From assembly GCF_030444335.1 (NCBI RefSeq), contig NZ_CP128595.1:1612001-1676000 (forward strand): a DNA stretch of 64,000 nucleotides, in the 5' to 3' direction. The notes beneath the pieces are model-generated. The model was not told where the DNA came from. It searched no databases and worked only from the letters and a program-made list of their open reading frames with translations. Both the position numbers and the translations under genes were made by a program. The DNA comes from Polaribacter huanghezhanensis. GTDB taxonomy: Bacteria > Bacteroidota > Bacteroidia > Flavobacteriales > Flavobacteriaceae. Positions 18,552-26,630 of this stretch are shown here, in pieces (the stretch's first letter is position 1; the number at the start of each line of letters is the position of its first letter).

Positions 18552-19985
18552 GTGGATATAAATCACATAATCTATATTGTTTCAGAAGTATTTCAGTACC
18601 TGTTTTTACTGTATGCTTTTTTGGTGATTTCTTCATACATTTTATTGGCAATTTTTTCTACCAAAGAAATGATTATGTACCTTAAAAAAAACAGCTTTGT
18701 AAACTATTCAGATATCTTATCTTCAAAAATAGCTCCTTCTATCTCTATCATCGCGCCAGCTTATAACGAAAGTTTAAATATTGTAGCAAATGTACGATCA
18801 CTACTTTCTGCCCATTATGTCAATTATGATGTTATTATTGTTAACGATGGTAGTAAAGATGATAGTTTAGAGAAATTAATAGAAACCTATCAACTAGTAG
18901 AAGTAGATTATTTGATAAACGAGCGGATTAAAACTCAGAAGCTTAGAGCAGGTGTTTTTAAATCGACCAACCCAGCTTTTGAAAAATTAATTGTTGTTGA
19001 TAAAGAAAATGGAGGAAAAGCAGATGCGTTAAACTTGGGACTTAATATTAGTAATAATGACTATGTTGCTTGTATTGATGTAGATTGTTTATTGCTAGAA
19101 GATTCTTTGCAAAAAATGATTAAACCTTTTTTAGAATATACTGATCGAAAAGTAATTGCATCTGGTGGAGTTATCCGAATTGCCAATTCTTGTGTTATTG
19201 AAAACGGAAAGTTAATGGAGGTAAATTTTCCTAATAAAATGATAGAACGAATGCAGATTCTAGAATATTTTAGAGCCTTTTTACTAGGGAGAATGGCTTG
19301 GAGTCGTTTAAACGGATTGTTGGTGATTTCTGGAGCTTTTGGGATGTTTGATAAAGAAATTGCAATAAAAGTTGGTGGTTATGATGTCAATACTGTTGGT
19401 GAGGATATGGAAATTGTGGTTCGAATGAGAAGGCATATGGAAGAAAATAAAGAAAAGTACAAAGTTGCATACATTCCAGATCCTTTGTGTTGGACAGAAG
19501 CACCAGATAATTATAAAATATTTATTTCTCAACGCAATCGCTGGACTCGTGGTACTATTGAAACTCTTAAAGAACATAAAGTAATTGGATTCAATAGAAA
19601 ATACGGTGTATTAGGCATGCTAAGTTTTCCATATTGGTTCTTCTTTGAACGAATGGCTCCTATTATTGAGGTGTTAGGAATTATTTATTTTATCTTGTTG
19701 TTAATTTTTAGAGACATTCGATGGGATTTTGCGTTAAGTTTTTTCTTGGCAGCTTATTTATCGTCTATTATTTTTACAGTATTTGCTATTTTTTCTGAAG
19801 AATTAACATATCATCAATACAAGAAGAAGGGTACTGGAAAAAAACTTATTATTACAGCATTTTTAGAACCACTATTGTTACATCCATTTTCATTGTATGC
19901 AGCAATAAAAGGAAATTTTGATTACTATTTTAATAAAAATATAAAATGGGGGGCAATGACTAGAAAAGGACTGAGTAAAAAATAA
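18552..19985 (+). CDS. Processive family-2 glycosyltransferase (PgaC/BcsA-like)
   Basis: A 477-residue membrane glycosyltransferase. There is one N-terminal helix at about 12-36. The GT-A domain has IIAPAYNES, VNDGSKDD (UDP-binding), NGGKADALN (153-161), the metal-binding DVDCLL near 176, the catalytic-base region GEDMEIVVRMR, and the QRNRWTRG acceptor motif near 325. Two or three C-terminal membrane helices follow. These are the D,D,D,QxxRW hallmarks of processive synthases of hyaluronan, PNAG or cellulose. Translation starts at GTG (18552-18554), preceded by AAAGG; the previous stop is only two bases away, indicating coupling. The sugar donor cannot be told from sequence. Confidence 0.92.
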   Translation: MDINHIIYIVSEVFQYLFLLYAFLVISSYILLAIFSTKEMIMYLKKNSFVNYSDILSSKIAPSISIIAPAYNESLNIVANVRSLLSAHYVNYDVIIVNDGSKDDSLEKLIETYQLVEVDYLINERIKTQKLRAGVFKSTNPAFEKLIVVDKENGGKADALNLGLNISNNDYVACIDVDCLLLEDSLQKMIKPFLEYTDRKVIASGGVIRIANSCVIENGKLMEVNFPNKMIERMQILEYFRAFLLGRMAWSRLNGLLVISGAFGMFDKEIAIKVGGYDVNTVGEDMEIVVRMRRHMEENKEKYKVAYIPDPLCWTEAPDNYKIFISQRNRWTRGTIETLKEHKVIGFNRKYGVLGMLSFPYWFFFERMAPIIEVLGIIYFILLLIFRDIRWDFALSFFLAAYLSSIIFTVFAIFSEELTYHQYKKKGTGKKLIITAFLEPLLLHPFSLYAAIKGNFDYYFNKNIKWGAMTRKGLSKK

Positions 19986-19998
19986 TAAAAAGAGGATT

Positions 19999-22428
19999 AT
20001 GAAAAAAATATTAATAAATAAAAATACAGTACGTTTTTTACGTTTAAGCTTTGCTCTTATTGTAAGTTTTTACTTGATTAGTTTATTCGAGATTATTTCA
20101 AACTTAAAAGACGGAGAAACTACTGTTGATCTATTAAAACTTTTTGGATATCCTTTTTTTAATGATTTTATTATAGGATCTTTATTAAGCATCCTTTTTT
20201 TTCCGATTTTTTTAGTATTAAATATTGGTAAAAAAAAATACGGAGTACTTGGTTTTAAAATAATCGGTGTTCTTTTGGTTCTCAGTCAGTATTCTTTGGT
20301 AAAATATAGCTTAACAACCAAGCTAAATTTAGGAGCCGATTTATTGGGATATTCATTCAACGATATGTACATTACAGTATCTTCTTCTGAAGAGTTTTCA
20401 TTGTTCTATTTTGTGCCCTTTATTCTTTTTCCTGTTCTTTTTTTAGCGATCAATACAGGTTTGATAAAAATAAAAGCATACGTTTTTCTCAATAAACTTA
20501 CACTACTTTTATTACTGTTAAGTATTGTAATTAAAATTTTTGTTCCTGAAATTAGCCAGGCTACCTATCAAAATAAAATTTACTTTTTAGGAGCTGATAT
20601 CATTCAGTTTGAAATAGGAAAACAACAAAATAAATCATTTAACGAAATTGATGCAGACGCTTATCCTTTTTTAAAATCATTTTCTAAAACCAATGATGTG
20701 TTGAGTCCGTTTTTTACAACATCAAAGAAGCGTCCTAATATAGTTATAATAATGGTTGAAGGTTTGGGGGGGGAGTTTGTAGGAGGGAATTCGTATAGTG
20801 GATTTACACCGTTTATAGACTCACTGATACCAAAATCTTTGTATTGGGAAAACTTTGTAAGCAATGCAGGCAGAACTTTTGGAGTGTTACCATCGCTAAC
20901 AGCATCTTTACCATTTGGCGATACAGGTTTTTTAGCTTTGTCAAAAACACCAGCGCATCTTTCGTTATTTAGTATATTGGGAGAAAACGGATATACGACC
21001 TCATTTTATACAGGAGACCAAGCCAGTTTTGACAATCGAATAAATTTTTTAGAATATAATAATGTTGGTTTTATTACCGATGAAAATCAGTTTGGTACAG
21101 ACTATGTAAAGACAGCTGGCAATTCGGGTGGTTTTTCTTGGGGATACCCAGATGCTGAAATTTACAGAAAAATGCTTAGTACTTTGGCAGATAAAAAACA
21201 ACCAAGATTGGATGTTATAATGACGCTGAGTAATCATGAACCTTTTAATTTTCCTGATAAAAATTTATATATTAAAAAAGTTGATAGCCTGTTAAATTCT
21301 ACTCAAAAATTTGACATACCAAAAGCTGATATCACTGCAAATAAAAATATTTACGCAACACTACTTTATACAGATCACTCGCTTAAAAAGTTTATGCAAG
21401 TCTATGCTAAAAGAGCAGATTATAACAATACGATTTTTGTTATTACTGGAGATCATCGTTTGATTCCCATTGAACAAAAAGATAAACTATGTAGGTTTCA
21501 TGTTCCGTTACTCATTTACAGCCCGTTGTTAAAAAGAACTGCCCGTTTTAAATCGGTTTCTTCACATTGGGATGTAACGCCTAGTTTAGTGTCTTTTTTA
21601 AGTCGTCAGTTCAATTTCAAACCAATTACTCAAACAGCTTGGATGGGAACAGGTTTAGATACGGTTAAAGATTTTAGGAATATACATCAAATTGCTTTGA
21701 TGCGTTATAAAGGCGGATTAAAAGATTTTATCTATAAAGACTATATGTTATCGAGCGGAGATTTGTATAAAATTAAATCTAATTTTGGAATTTATCAAAT
21801 TAAAAATGACTCCTTATTAAATGTTGTTTCAGGTGCTTTTCAAAAGTTTAAGCAATTAAATGCTTATGTAACAAGTCAAAACAAAATTTATCCTCAGGTT
21901 TCTAATGAATCTAAAATTATTAGTAAAGTTAAGTTTTCAACAGAAGAATTAAAATTGATTAAAAACCTAACCAAAGGGTTGAATTCAGATCAAATATTTT
22001 TAGTTGCAAAAAACAAAGCTTTTAATAGTGATCGTAAAACGGCTCGCTTACTGTGTAATTATCTTTTAAATTCTTTTCCAAATCATGTGGATGCTATGGT
22101 TTTAAAAGGAAGAACACTAGCGTGGGATGGCAACTATAAAGAAGCAGAGGTAGAATTTCTAGAAGCTATAAATAAATTTCCGTTTTACGATGACCCTTAT
22201 TCTGCATTATTAGATTTATATTGGTGGTCCGATCAAGATTACAAAGGCATTACAATTGCAAAAAAAGCGTTGATTAATAAGGTTAGAAATCCTGATATTT
22301 CTTTTAAATTGGCAAAAGCCTACCAGCGACTGGAAGATAGAAAAAAAGCTATTAAAGTGGTAGATAGTTTGTTAAAAATATACCCTAAAAAGCAAGAGTA
22401 TTTAACCCTTAAAAAAACATTACAATGA
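19999..22428 (+). CDS. LtaS-like sulfatase-superfamily transferase with C-terminal TPRs
   Basis: An 809-residue inner-membrane protein. About five N-terminal helices (residues 15-185) are followed by an extracytoplasmic alkaline-phosphatase/sulfatase-fold domain starting at RPNIVIIMVEGLGGEF (metal ligand Glu254). The likely nucleophile is Thr293 in NAGRTFGVLPSLTA. Further metal-site motifs are FYTGDQASFD, LSNHEPF and FVITGDHRLIP. This is the plan of lipoteichoic-acid synthase LtaS and of OpgB/MdoB phosphoglycerol transferases. Unlike those, residues about 660-809 form three TPR units, in the periplasm. It should transfer a phospho-alcohol group (for example phosphoglycerol or phosphoethanolamine) onto a polymer. 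Its stop overlaps the next start as ATGA. Confidence 0.88.
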   Translation: MKKILINKNTVRFLRLSFALIVSFYLISLFEIISNLKDGETTVDLLKLFGYPFFNDFIIGSLLSILFFPIFLVLNIGKKKYGVLGFKIIGVLLVLSQYSLVKYSLTTKLNLGADLLGYSFNDMYITVSSSEEFSLFYFVPFILFPVLFLAINTGLIKIKAYVFLNKLTLLLLLLSIVIKIFVPEISQATYQNKIYFLGADIIQFEIGKQQNKSFNEIDADAYPFLKSFSKTNDVLSPFFTTSKKRPNIVIIMVEGLGGEFVGGNSYSGFTPFIDSLIPKSLYWENFVSNAGRTFGVLPSLTASLPFGDTGFLALSKTPAHLSLFSILGENGYTTSFYTGDQASFDNRINFLEYNNVGFITDENQFGTDYVKTAGNSGGFSWGYPDAEIYRKMLSTLADKKQPRLDVIMTLSNHEPFNFPDKNLYIKKVDSLLNSTQKFDIPKADITANKNIYATLLYTDHSLKKFMQVYAKRADYNNTIFVITGDHRLIPIEQKDKLCRFHVPLLIYSPLLKRTARFKSVSSHWDVTPSLVSFLSRQFNFKPITQTAWMGTGLDTVKDFRNIHQIALMRYKGGLKDFIYKDYMLSSGDLYKIKSNFGIYQIKNDSLLNVVSGAFQKFKQLNAYVTSQNKIYPQVSNESKIISKVKFSTEELKLIKNLTKGLNSDQIFLVAKNKAFNSDRKTARLLCNYLLNSFPNHVDAMVLKGRTLAWDGNYKEAEVEFLEAINKFPFYDDPYSALLDLYWWSDQDYKGITIAKKALINKVRNPDISFKLAKAYQRLEDRKKAIKVVDSLLKIYPKKQEYLTLKKTLQ

Positions 22429-23696
22429 TAAAATTGAATCTTTTTGGTAAATTTTTGTTACTAGGGTTTTTCCTAGTGACATTTCAATGTTTTGCTCAGG
22501 AAAAAGTATTTACAGGCGATCCTGATACCGCTTTTGAAAAAGCGCGAAATATGGCATTTAACAACCAGCGTAAAGAAGCGCAAGAATTATTAAAACTCAT
22601 CATAGCAAAGTATCCTAGTTATCTAGATTTACGATCTTTTTTAGCAAATACGTATTCTTGGGATGGTAATTATAAAGCAGCAAGAGAAGGTTTTGCTTTT
22701 GTTTTGAAAAAAGATTCAAAAAGAAAGGCAGATTGGATTGCGGCAATTAAAAACGAGTTTTATGCAGAAGTGCCATATTCTGCAAATGTTTTAATAAAAA
22801 AAGCAATGGTTTACTATCCAAAAGATCCAGAAATATTATATCAAAAAGCACGTTCTGAAGAAAAATTAAATAAACCAGAAGATGCTTTATATACCTTAAA
22901 TGAAATTCTTAAAATTGATCCAACAAACGAAGATGCTTTAGCGTATAAAGTAAGTTTAAACGATTCATTTAGATTGAATTCTATTGGGGTAAGTTATTCA
23001 ACATTAATTTATAATAAAAACGAAAGAGAAACATCGCATTATGGTACTTTAAAATATTCTAGACAAACTAAATACGGTAGTATAACAGGAAAAATAAATT
23101 ACTCAAAACGATTTGGAACTAATAGTTACCAATACGAAGTAGATATGTATCCAAGAATTACAGAAGGCTTGTATGCTTATGTTAGTGGAGGTTTTTCTAA
23201 TTCAGATTTGTTTCCAAGTGTACGATATGGTTTTGAATTATTCAAATCATTACCTAAAAGTTTTGAAGCATCGCTTGGGTTTAGAGGGTTAAAATTTTCT
23301 ACAACAACAATTATTTACACTGGTTCTGTTGGATGGTATACAGGAAATTCTTATTGGTCTTTTAGAACCTATGTTACTCCTGGCGATCCAGGAGCAAGCA
23401 AATCAGGGACGTTATCGTATCGAAAATATTTTAGTGATGCTGATAATTATTTTAGTTTGGCAATTGGGTTTGGATTTTCTCCAGAAGTAGATCGATTTCC
23501 CGTAAATGTAAATGATATTGTTGTTTTTGATTTAAAATCACAAAAATTTAATGCAGGTTATACATTTACATCGGCAAATAAAAAAAATATTTGGGGAACT
23601 TCATTTAATCTTCTCAGAGAAGAAAAGAGTTTTTCTAGAGGTGATTATTATTTAATTTATTCCTTAGGAGTTTCTTATAGTTTTAGATTTAGATAG
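22425..23696 (+). CDS. TPR plus outer-membrane beta-barrel protein (YaiO-like)
   Basis: A 423-residue exported protein. The signal peptide covers residues 1-25 (KFLLLGFFLVTFQCFAQ). TPR-like helical repeats run over about 30-195, including NTYSWDGNYKAAREGF and EKLNKPEDALYTLNEILKIDP. From about 200 to the end the sequence alternates aromatic and polar residues as expected for a beta barrel, finishing SLGVSYSFRFR with a terminal aromatic strand. This TPR-barrel layout is that of YaiO and is analogous to PgaA and BcsC, which export polysaccharide through the outer membrane. Its start overlaps the LtaS-like gene by four bases, and both proteins carry periplasmic TPRs that could touch. A rho-independent terminator follows. 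Confidence 0.88.
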   Translation: MIKLNLFGKFLLLGFFLVTFQCFAQEKVFTGDPDTAFEKARNMAFNNQRKEAQELLKLIIAKYPSYLDLRSFLANTYSWDGNYKAAREGFAFVLKKDSKRKADWIAAIKNEFYAEVPYSANVLIKKAMVYYPKDPEILYQKARSEEKLNKPEDALYTLNEILKIDPTNEDALAYKVSLNDSFRLNSIGVSYSTLIYNKNERETSHYGTLKYSRQTKYGSITGKINYSKRFGTNSYQYEVDMYPRITEGLYAYVSGGFSNSDLFPSVRYGFELFKSLPKSFEASLGFRGLKFSTTTIIYTGSVGWYTGNSYWSFRTYVTPGDPGASKSGTLSYRKYFSDADNYFSLAIGFGFSPEVDRFPVNVNDIVVFDLKSQKFNAGYTFTSANKKNIWGTSFNLLREEKSFSRGDYYLIYSLGVSYSFRFR

Positions 23697-23731
23697 TTAT
23701 TGTTTAAATCTACAATAGAATAAATAAAAAC

Positions 23732-23751
23732 CCCGAGTAATTTTACTCGGG
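23732..23751 (+). terminator. Terminator of the polymer operon
   Basis: CCCGAGTAA-tt-TTACTCGGG followed by ATTTTTATTTT, 35 bases after the YaiO-like stop. The same DNA on the other strand encodes the last codons and stop of the small basic gene, so the terminator is built into that gene's 3' end. Confidence 0.88.
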
Positions 23752-23901
23752 ATTTTTATTTTCATTTGCCTTTCTAATAATCGCTTTTAACTTTTCTTGA
23801 TTAGCAATTTTATCTTGCTTTACCTTATTAATTTTTCGATTCATTAATTTGGTATGCTTGGCTTTGTTTACTGTGTTTTTTGCTTTTCCTTTTTTGGGCA
23901 T
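23743..23901 (-). CDS. Very basic 52-residue protein
   Basis: Found by hand translation from the ATG at 23899-23901: MPKKGKAKNTVNKAKHT..., ending ANENKNPE and TAA at 23743-23745. It is lysine/asparagine-rich with few acidic residues and no membrane segment, resembling small nucleic-acid- or ribosome-associated proteins, but I do not recognise the family. The coding sequence runs into the terminator stem of the opposite operon: its Pro-Glu-stop codons are the stem. Coding quality (uninterrupted, plausible composition, ATG start, 59 bases from the CDF gene) supports a real gene moderately. An alternative is that the frame is chance in AT-rich DNA. Confidence 0.6.
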   Translation of the reverse strand: MPKKGKAKNTVNKAKHTKLMNRKINKVKQDKIANQEKLKAIIRKANENKNPE

Positions 23902-23960
23902 TTTTATTTTTGCAAGTTTTTAGATACGTCTTAAGTTTACTTTTGCGGATACTTCATAAT

Positions 23961-24830
23961 TTATTCATTCGGTTCAATATGAATAAGCACTTGTTCTAAA
24001 TTTGATATTTCTTTCCGCAAATAGTCTTTTAGTGCATGTGCAATATCATGTCCTACTTTTACAGAAATTTTACTATTAACAATTACGTGTAAATCAACAT
24101 GAAATTTCATTCCAGCTTTTCTAACAAAACACTTTTCTGTTCCTAAAACTCCTTCTACTTCAATAGATTTTTTTCTAATTTCAAGTATTAGATTGTCATA
24201 AAGTTGTTCGTCCATAACTTCGCCTAAAGCTGGTCTTAAAATTAAGTAGCTGTTATATAAAATAAAAGCAGAAGCAAATAAAGCAGCCCAATCATCTGCT
24301 GTTTCATAGCCTTTTCCATAGATGATTGCTATTGAAACTCCAATAAAAGCCATTACCGAGGTTATTGCATCGCTTCTGTGATGCCAAGCGTCTGCTTTAA
24401 GTGAGGAGCTATTGGTTTGTTTGCTTTTTTTGATAACAATTTGAAATGATATTTCTTTCCAAATAATTATTAACCCTAAGACAATCAAAGTCCAAGATTT
24501 TGGAACTTTATGAGGAGTCTGAATGTTTTGAATACTTTCATATGCTATTAATGTAGCAGAAACAACAAGAAAGGCAACGACTCCAAATGTAATTAGAGGT
24601 TCAATCTTTCCATGTCCATATGGATGATTTTTATCCGCAGGTCGTTCGGCATATTTAAAACCTATTAAAACTAAAAATGAAGCAAAAATATCTGTTGTTG
24701 ATTCAATTGCATCTGCAATTAAAGCATAAGAATTACCAAAAAAACCAGCAAGTCCTTTTATCAATGCTAAAGCAACATTTCCAATAATACTAAAATACGT
24801 CGTTTGTATTGCTGTTTTTTCGTTGTTCAT
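23961..24830 (-). CDS. Cation diffusion facilitator transporter
   Basis: Inner-membrane divalent-metal/proton antiporter of 289 residues from the ATG at 24828-24830. The frame can be extended four codons to a TTG, but the ATG is preceded by AAAGAGA, a better start. Six membrane helices are expected; metal-site motifs are SYALIADAIESTTD in helix 2 and ADAWHHRSDAITS in helix 5. HPYGHGKIE is the conserved loop between helices 2 and 3. The C-terminal cytoplasmic domain (GLGTEKCFVRKAGMKFHVDLHVIV-like segment) is present. Zn, Fe or Mn are possible substrates. A short inverted repeat lies just upstream in the leader. Confidence 0.93.
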   Translation of the reverse strand: MNNEKTAIQTTYFSIIGNVALALIKGLAGFFGNSYALIADAIESTTDIFASFLVLIGFKYAERPADKNHPYGHGKIEPLITFGVVAFLVVSATLIAYESIQNIQTPHKVPKSWTLIVLGLIIIWKEISFQIVIKKSKQTNSSSLKADAWHHRSDAITSVMAFIGVSIAIIYGKGYETADDWAALFASAFILYNSYLILRPALGEVMDEQLYDNLILEIRKKSIEVEGVLGTEKCFVRKAGMKFHVDLHVIVNSKISVKVGHDIAHALKDYLRKEISNLEQVLIHIEPNE

Positions 24831-24840
24831 TTCTCTTTTC

Positions 24841-24856
24841 AAGTTGCAAGCAACTT
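24841..24856 (-). promoter_or_regulatory. Inverted repeat in the CDF gene leader
   Basis: AAGTTGC-aa-GCAACTT, a 7-bp perfect palindrome ending 10 bases before the chosen CDF start codon. It could be a repressor site (a metal regulator would be expected) or a stem in the mRNA leader. The remaining 218 bases up to the exonuclease gene contain nothing else I can support. Confidence 0.4.
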
Positions 24857-25074
24857 TTTATATCTGCCGTTTTAATATTAAAACAAGTTCAGTATACGGC
24901 GAAGTTATCAATAAACAAGTTTACAAACAAGTTAAATTATTTTCCTGTTTGTAAAAAGACAGGAGTTTTAGAATATATGTTTTGGCAATATTTTATGCTG
25001 AAAAAGCCAAATAACAAAAGAGTTTTCTATATCTTTAACGTACTTTTTATTATGAAAAAATAGCGACAAAAAAC

Positions 25075-25902
25075 ATGAAATTAAAACTAGAAAAACCAAT
25101 CGTATTTTTCGATTTAGAAACCACAGGAATTAATATAGGAACGGATAAAATTGTAGAAATATCCATTTTAAAAGTGTTTCCGAACGGAAATAAAGAGAGT
25201 AAAACGTGGTTGGTAAATCCAGAAGTTGAGATTCCAAAAGAAGCATCAGATATTCATGGGATTACAAACGAACAAGTAGTTACAGAACCAACGTTTAAAG
25301 AATTAGCACCACAAGTAAGCGAGTTAATTGCAGATTGTGATTTGGCCGGGTTTAATTCCAATCGTTTTGACATTCCGTTGTTGGCAGAAGAATTAATGCG
25401 CGTTGGCATCGATTTTAATATGAACAATAGAAAAGCAATTGATGTACAAGTAATTTTTCATAAAAAAGAGCAAAGAACCTTAAGCGCCGGGTATCAATTT
25501 TACTGCGGAAAAGAATTAGAAGGAGCGCATGGAGCGGAAGCAGACACAAACGCAACCTACGAAATTTTATTAGCACAATTAGAAAAATACGATGATATCG
25601 GAACCTCTGTAGCAGATTTAAGTGCGTTTTCATCACACGGAAAAAGAGCAGATTTTGCTGGGTTTATTTTGTTTAATGATGATGATCAAGAAATGTTTTC
25701 TTTCGGAAAGTACAAAGGAAGAACGGTGGAAGAAGTTTTTAAAGAAAACCCAGGGTATAATAATTGGATGCAAAATGCAGATTTTCCGTTGTTTACAAAG
25801 AAAGTATTAGCGGAAATTAAAGAACGCATGTCTGTTTCTAAAAACACGATGACTGACGAAGAAAAACTAACTGCTTTACAGCAAAAATTTAATTTGAAAT
25901 AG
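25075..25902 (+). CDS. DnaQ-like 3'-5' exonuclease
   Basis: A 275-residue protein. The exonuclease domain covers residues 1-175: ExoI FFDLETTGI with Asp13 and Glu15, then HGITNEQV, ExoII AGFNSNRFDIPLLAEE near 111-126, and ExoIII HGAEADTNATYEI near 153-165, giving the DEDD-type acidic set with a His nearby (DEDDh). The C-terminal part holds FSFGKYKGRTVEEVFKENPGYNNWM, matching the small DUF3820-like domain often fused to such enzymes. It is likely a free-standing proofreading or DNA-repair exonuclease. In-frame sequence continues past its TAG stop (see next entry). Confidence 0.9.
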   Translation: MKLKLEKPIVFFDLETTGINIGTDKIVEISILKVFPNGNKESKTWLVNPEVEIPKEASDIHGITNEQVVTEPTFKELAPQVSELIADCDLAGFNSNRFDIPLLAEELMRVGIDFNMNNRKAIDVQVIFHKKEQRTLSAGYQFYCGKELEGAHGAEADTNATYEILLAQLEKYDDIGTSVADLSAFSSHGKRADFAGFILFNDDDQEMFSFGKYKGRTVEEVFKENPGYNNWMQNADFPLFTKKVLAEIKERMSVSKNTMTDEEKLTALQQKFNLK

Positions 25903-26129
25903 GTGTTAGATCTAGCCAAATTGAGCGCTGATAATGATGAAAAAGTTTTCCTTTTTGTAGTTACACAAGTTTTTGATGTACCAGTGATGGTTTTAAAAAG
26001 TGCAATCACAAAAAACCAAAGGAGAGAACATATTTGTATGTTAAGGAAATTTGGGATGAATCAGCATTAAATAAAATTCGTAGATTTAGAAAATTTGTAC
26101 CAGCAATTTCTTTAACTTTATCAAATTAA
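25903..26129 (+). pseudogene. Possible broken gene after the exonuclease
   Basis: The frame of the exonuclease continues after its TAG for 55 codons (VLDLAKLSADNDEK... to TAA at 26068-26070). A second frame then reads YVKEIWDESALNKIRRFRKF... to TAA at 26127-26129. The composition of both pieces is protein-like and the switch near 26030 could be a single indel. I do not recognise a family. It may be a decayed small gene or unimportant spacer. It fills the 239-base gap before the next gene, in which nothing else is visible. Confidence 0.3.
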
Positions 26130-26141
26130 AAAAACACAATA

Positions 26142-26627
26142 ATGTTTACAGAATATAGCAATTTACCAAATAATTCTAGAGTTTGGATGTACCAATCCGA
26201 TCGAGTTTTTACAGCCCAAGAAATCGATTTTATTTCTACAAAAGCCAAAGATTTTATAGAACAATGGACGCGACATGGCGATAATTTAAAAGGCTCGTTT
26301 ACCATCAAATACAATCAGTTTTTAGTGTTGGCGGTTGATGAAGGTTTTAACAATGTTTCTGGTTGTTCTATAGATGCTTCTGTTCGTTTTGTAAAAGAGT
26401 TAGAAAACGAGTTGCAAATCGATTTAATGAACAAAATGAATGTTTCTTTTAAAGATGGCGACACTATTAATATTGTAAAATTATCCGATTTTCAACAGTT
26501 TGCAAAAGAGCAAAAAATAACCAAAGAAACCATCGTTTTTAACAATATGGTGCAAACCAAAGAAGAAGTAGAAAATAATTGGGAAGTTCCGGCAAGCAAG
26601 AGCTGGCATAATCGTTTTATGATATAA
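26142..26627 (+). CDS. Conserved hypothetical protein (no ATPase motifs)
   Basis: A 161-residue soluble protein: MFTEYSNLPNNSRVWMYQSDR..., with VSGCSIDASVRFVKELENEL in the middle and an Asn/Trp-rich C-terminus ASKSWHNRFMI. Proteins like this in flavobacteria are often labelled ABC transporter ATPase, but I see no Walker A, Walker B or signature motif, so that label is not supported. The VxGCSIDxS segment is the most distinctive part and may be an active or binding site. It is 3 bases upstream of the GH3/beta-lactamase-fold gene and probably in one transcript with it. Confidence 0.8.
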   Translation: MFTEYSNLPNNSRVWMYQSDRVFTAQEIDFISTKAKDFIEQWTRHGDNLKGSFTIKYNQFLVLAVDEGFNNVSGCSIDASVRFVKELENELQIDLMNKMNVSFKDGDTINIVKLSDFQQFAKEQKITKETIVFNNMVQTKEEVENNWEVPASKSWHNRFMI

Positions 26628-26630
26628 TTT

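Noticed and set aside
24809..25063. 84-codon plus-strand frame between the CDF and exonuclease genes
   Set aside because: It begins inside the CDF gene, has biased Phe/Lys/Asn content expected from AT-rich noncoding DNA, and has no recognisable family or promoter.
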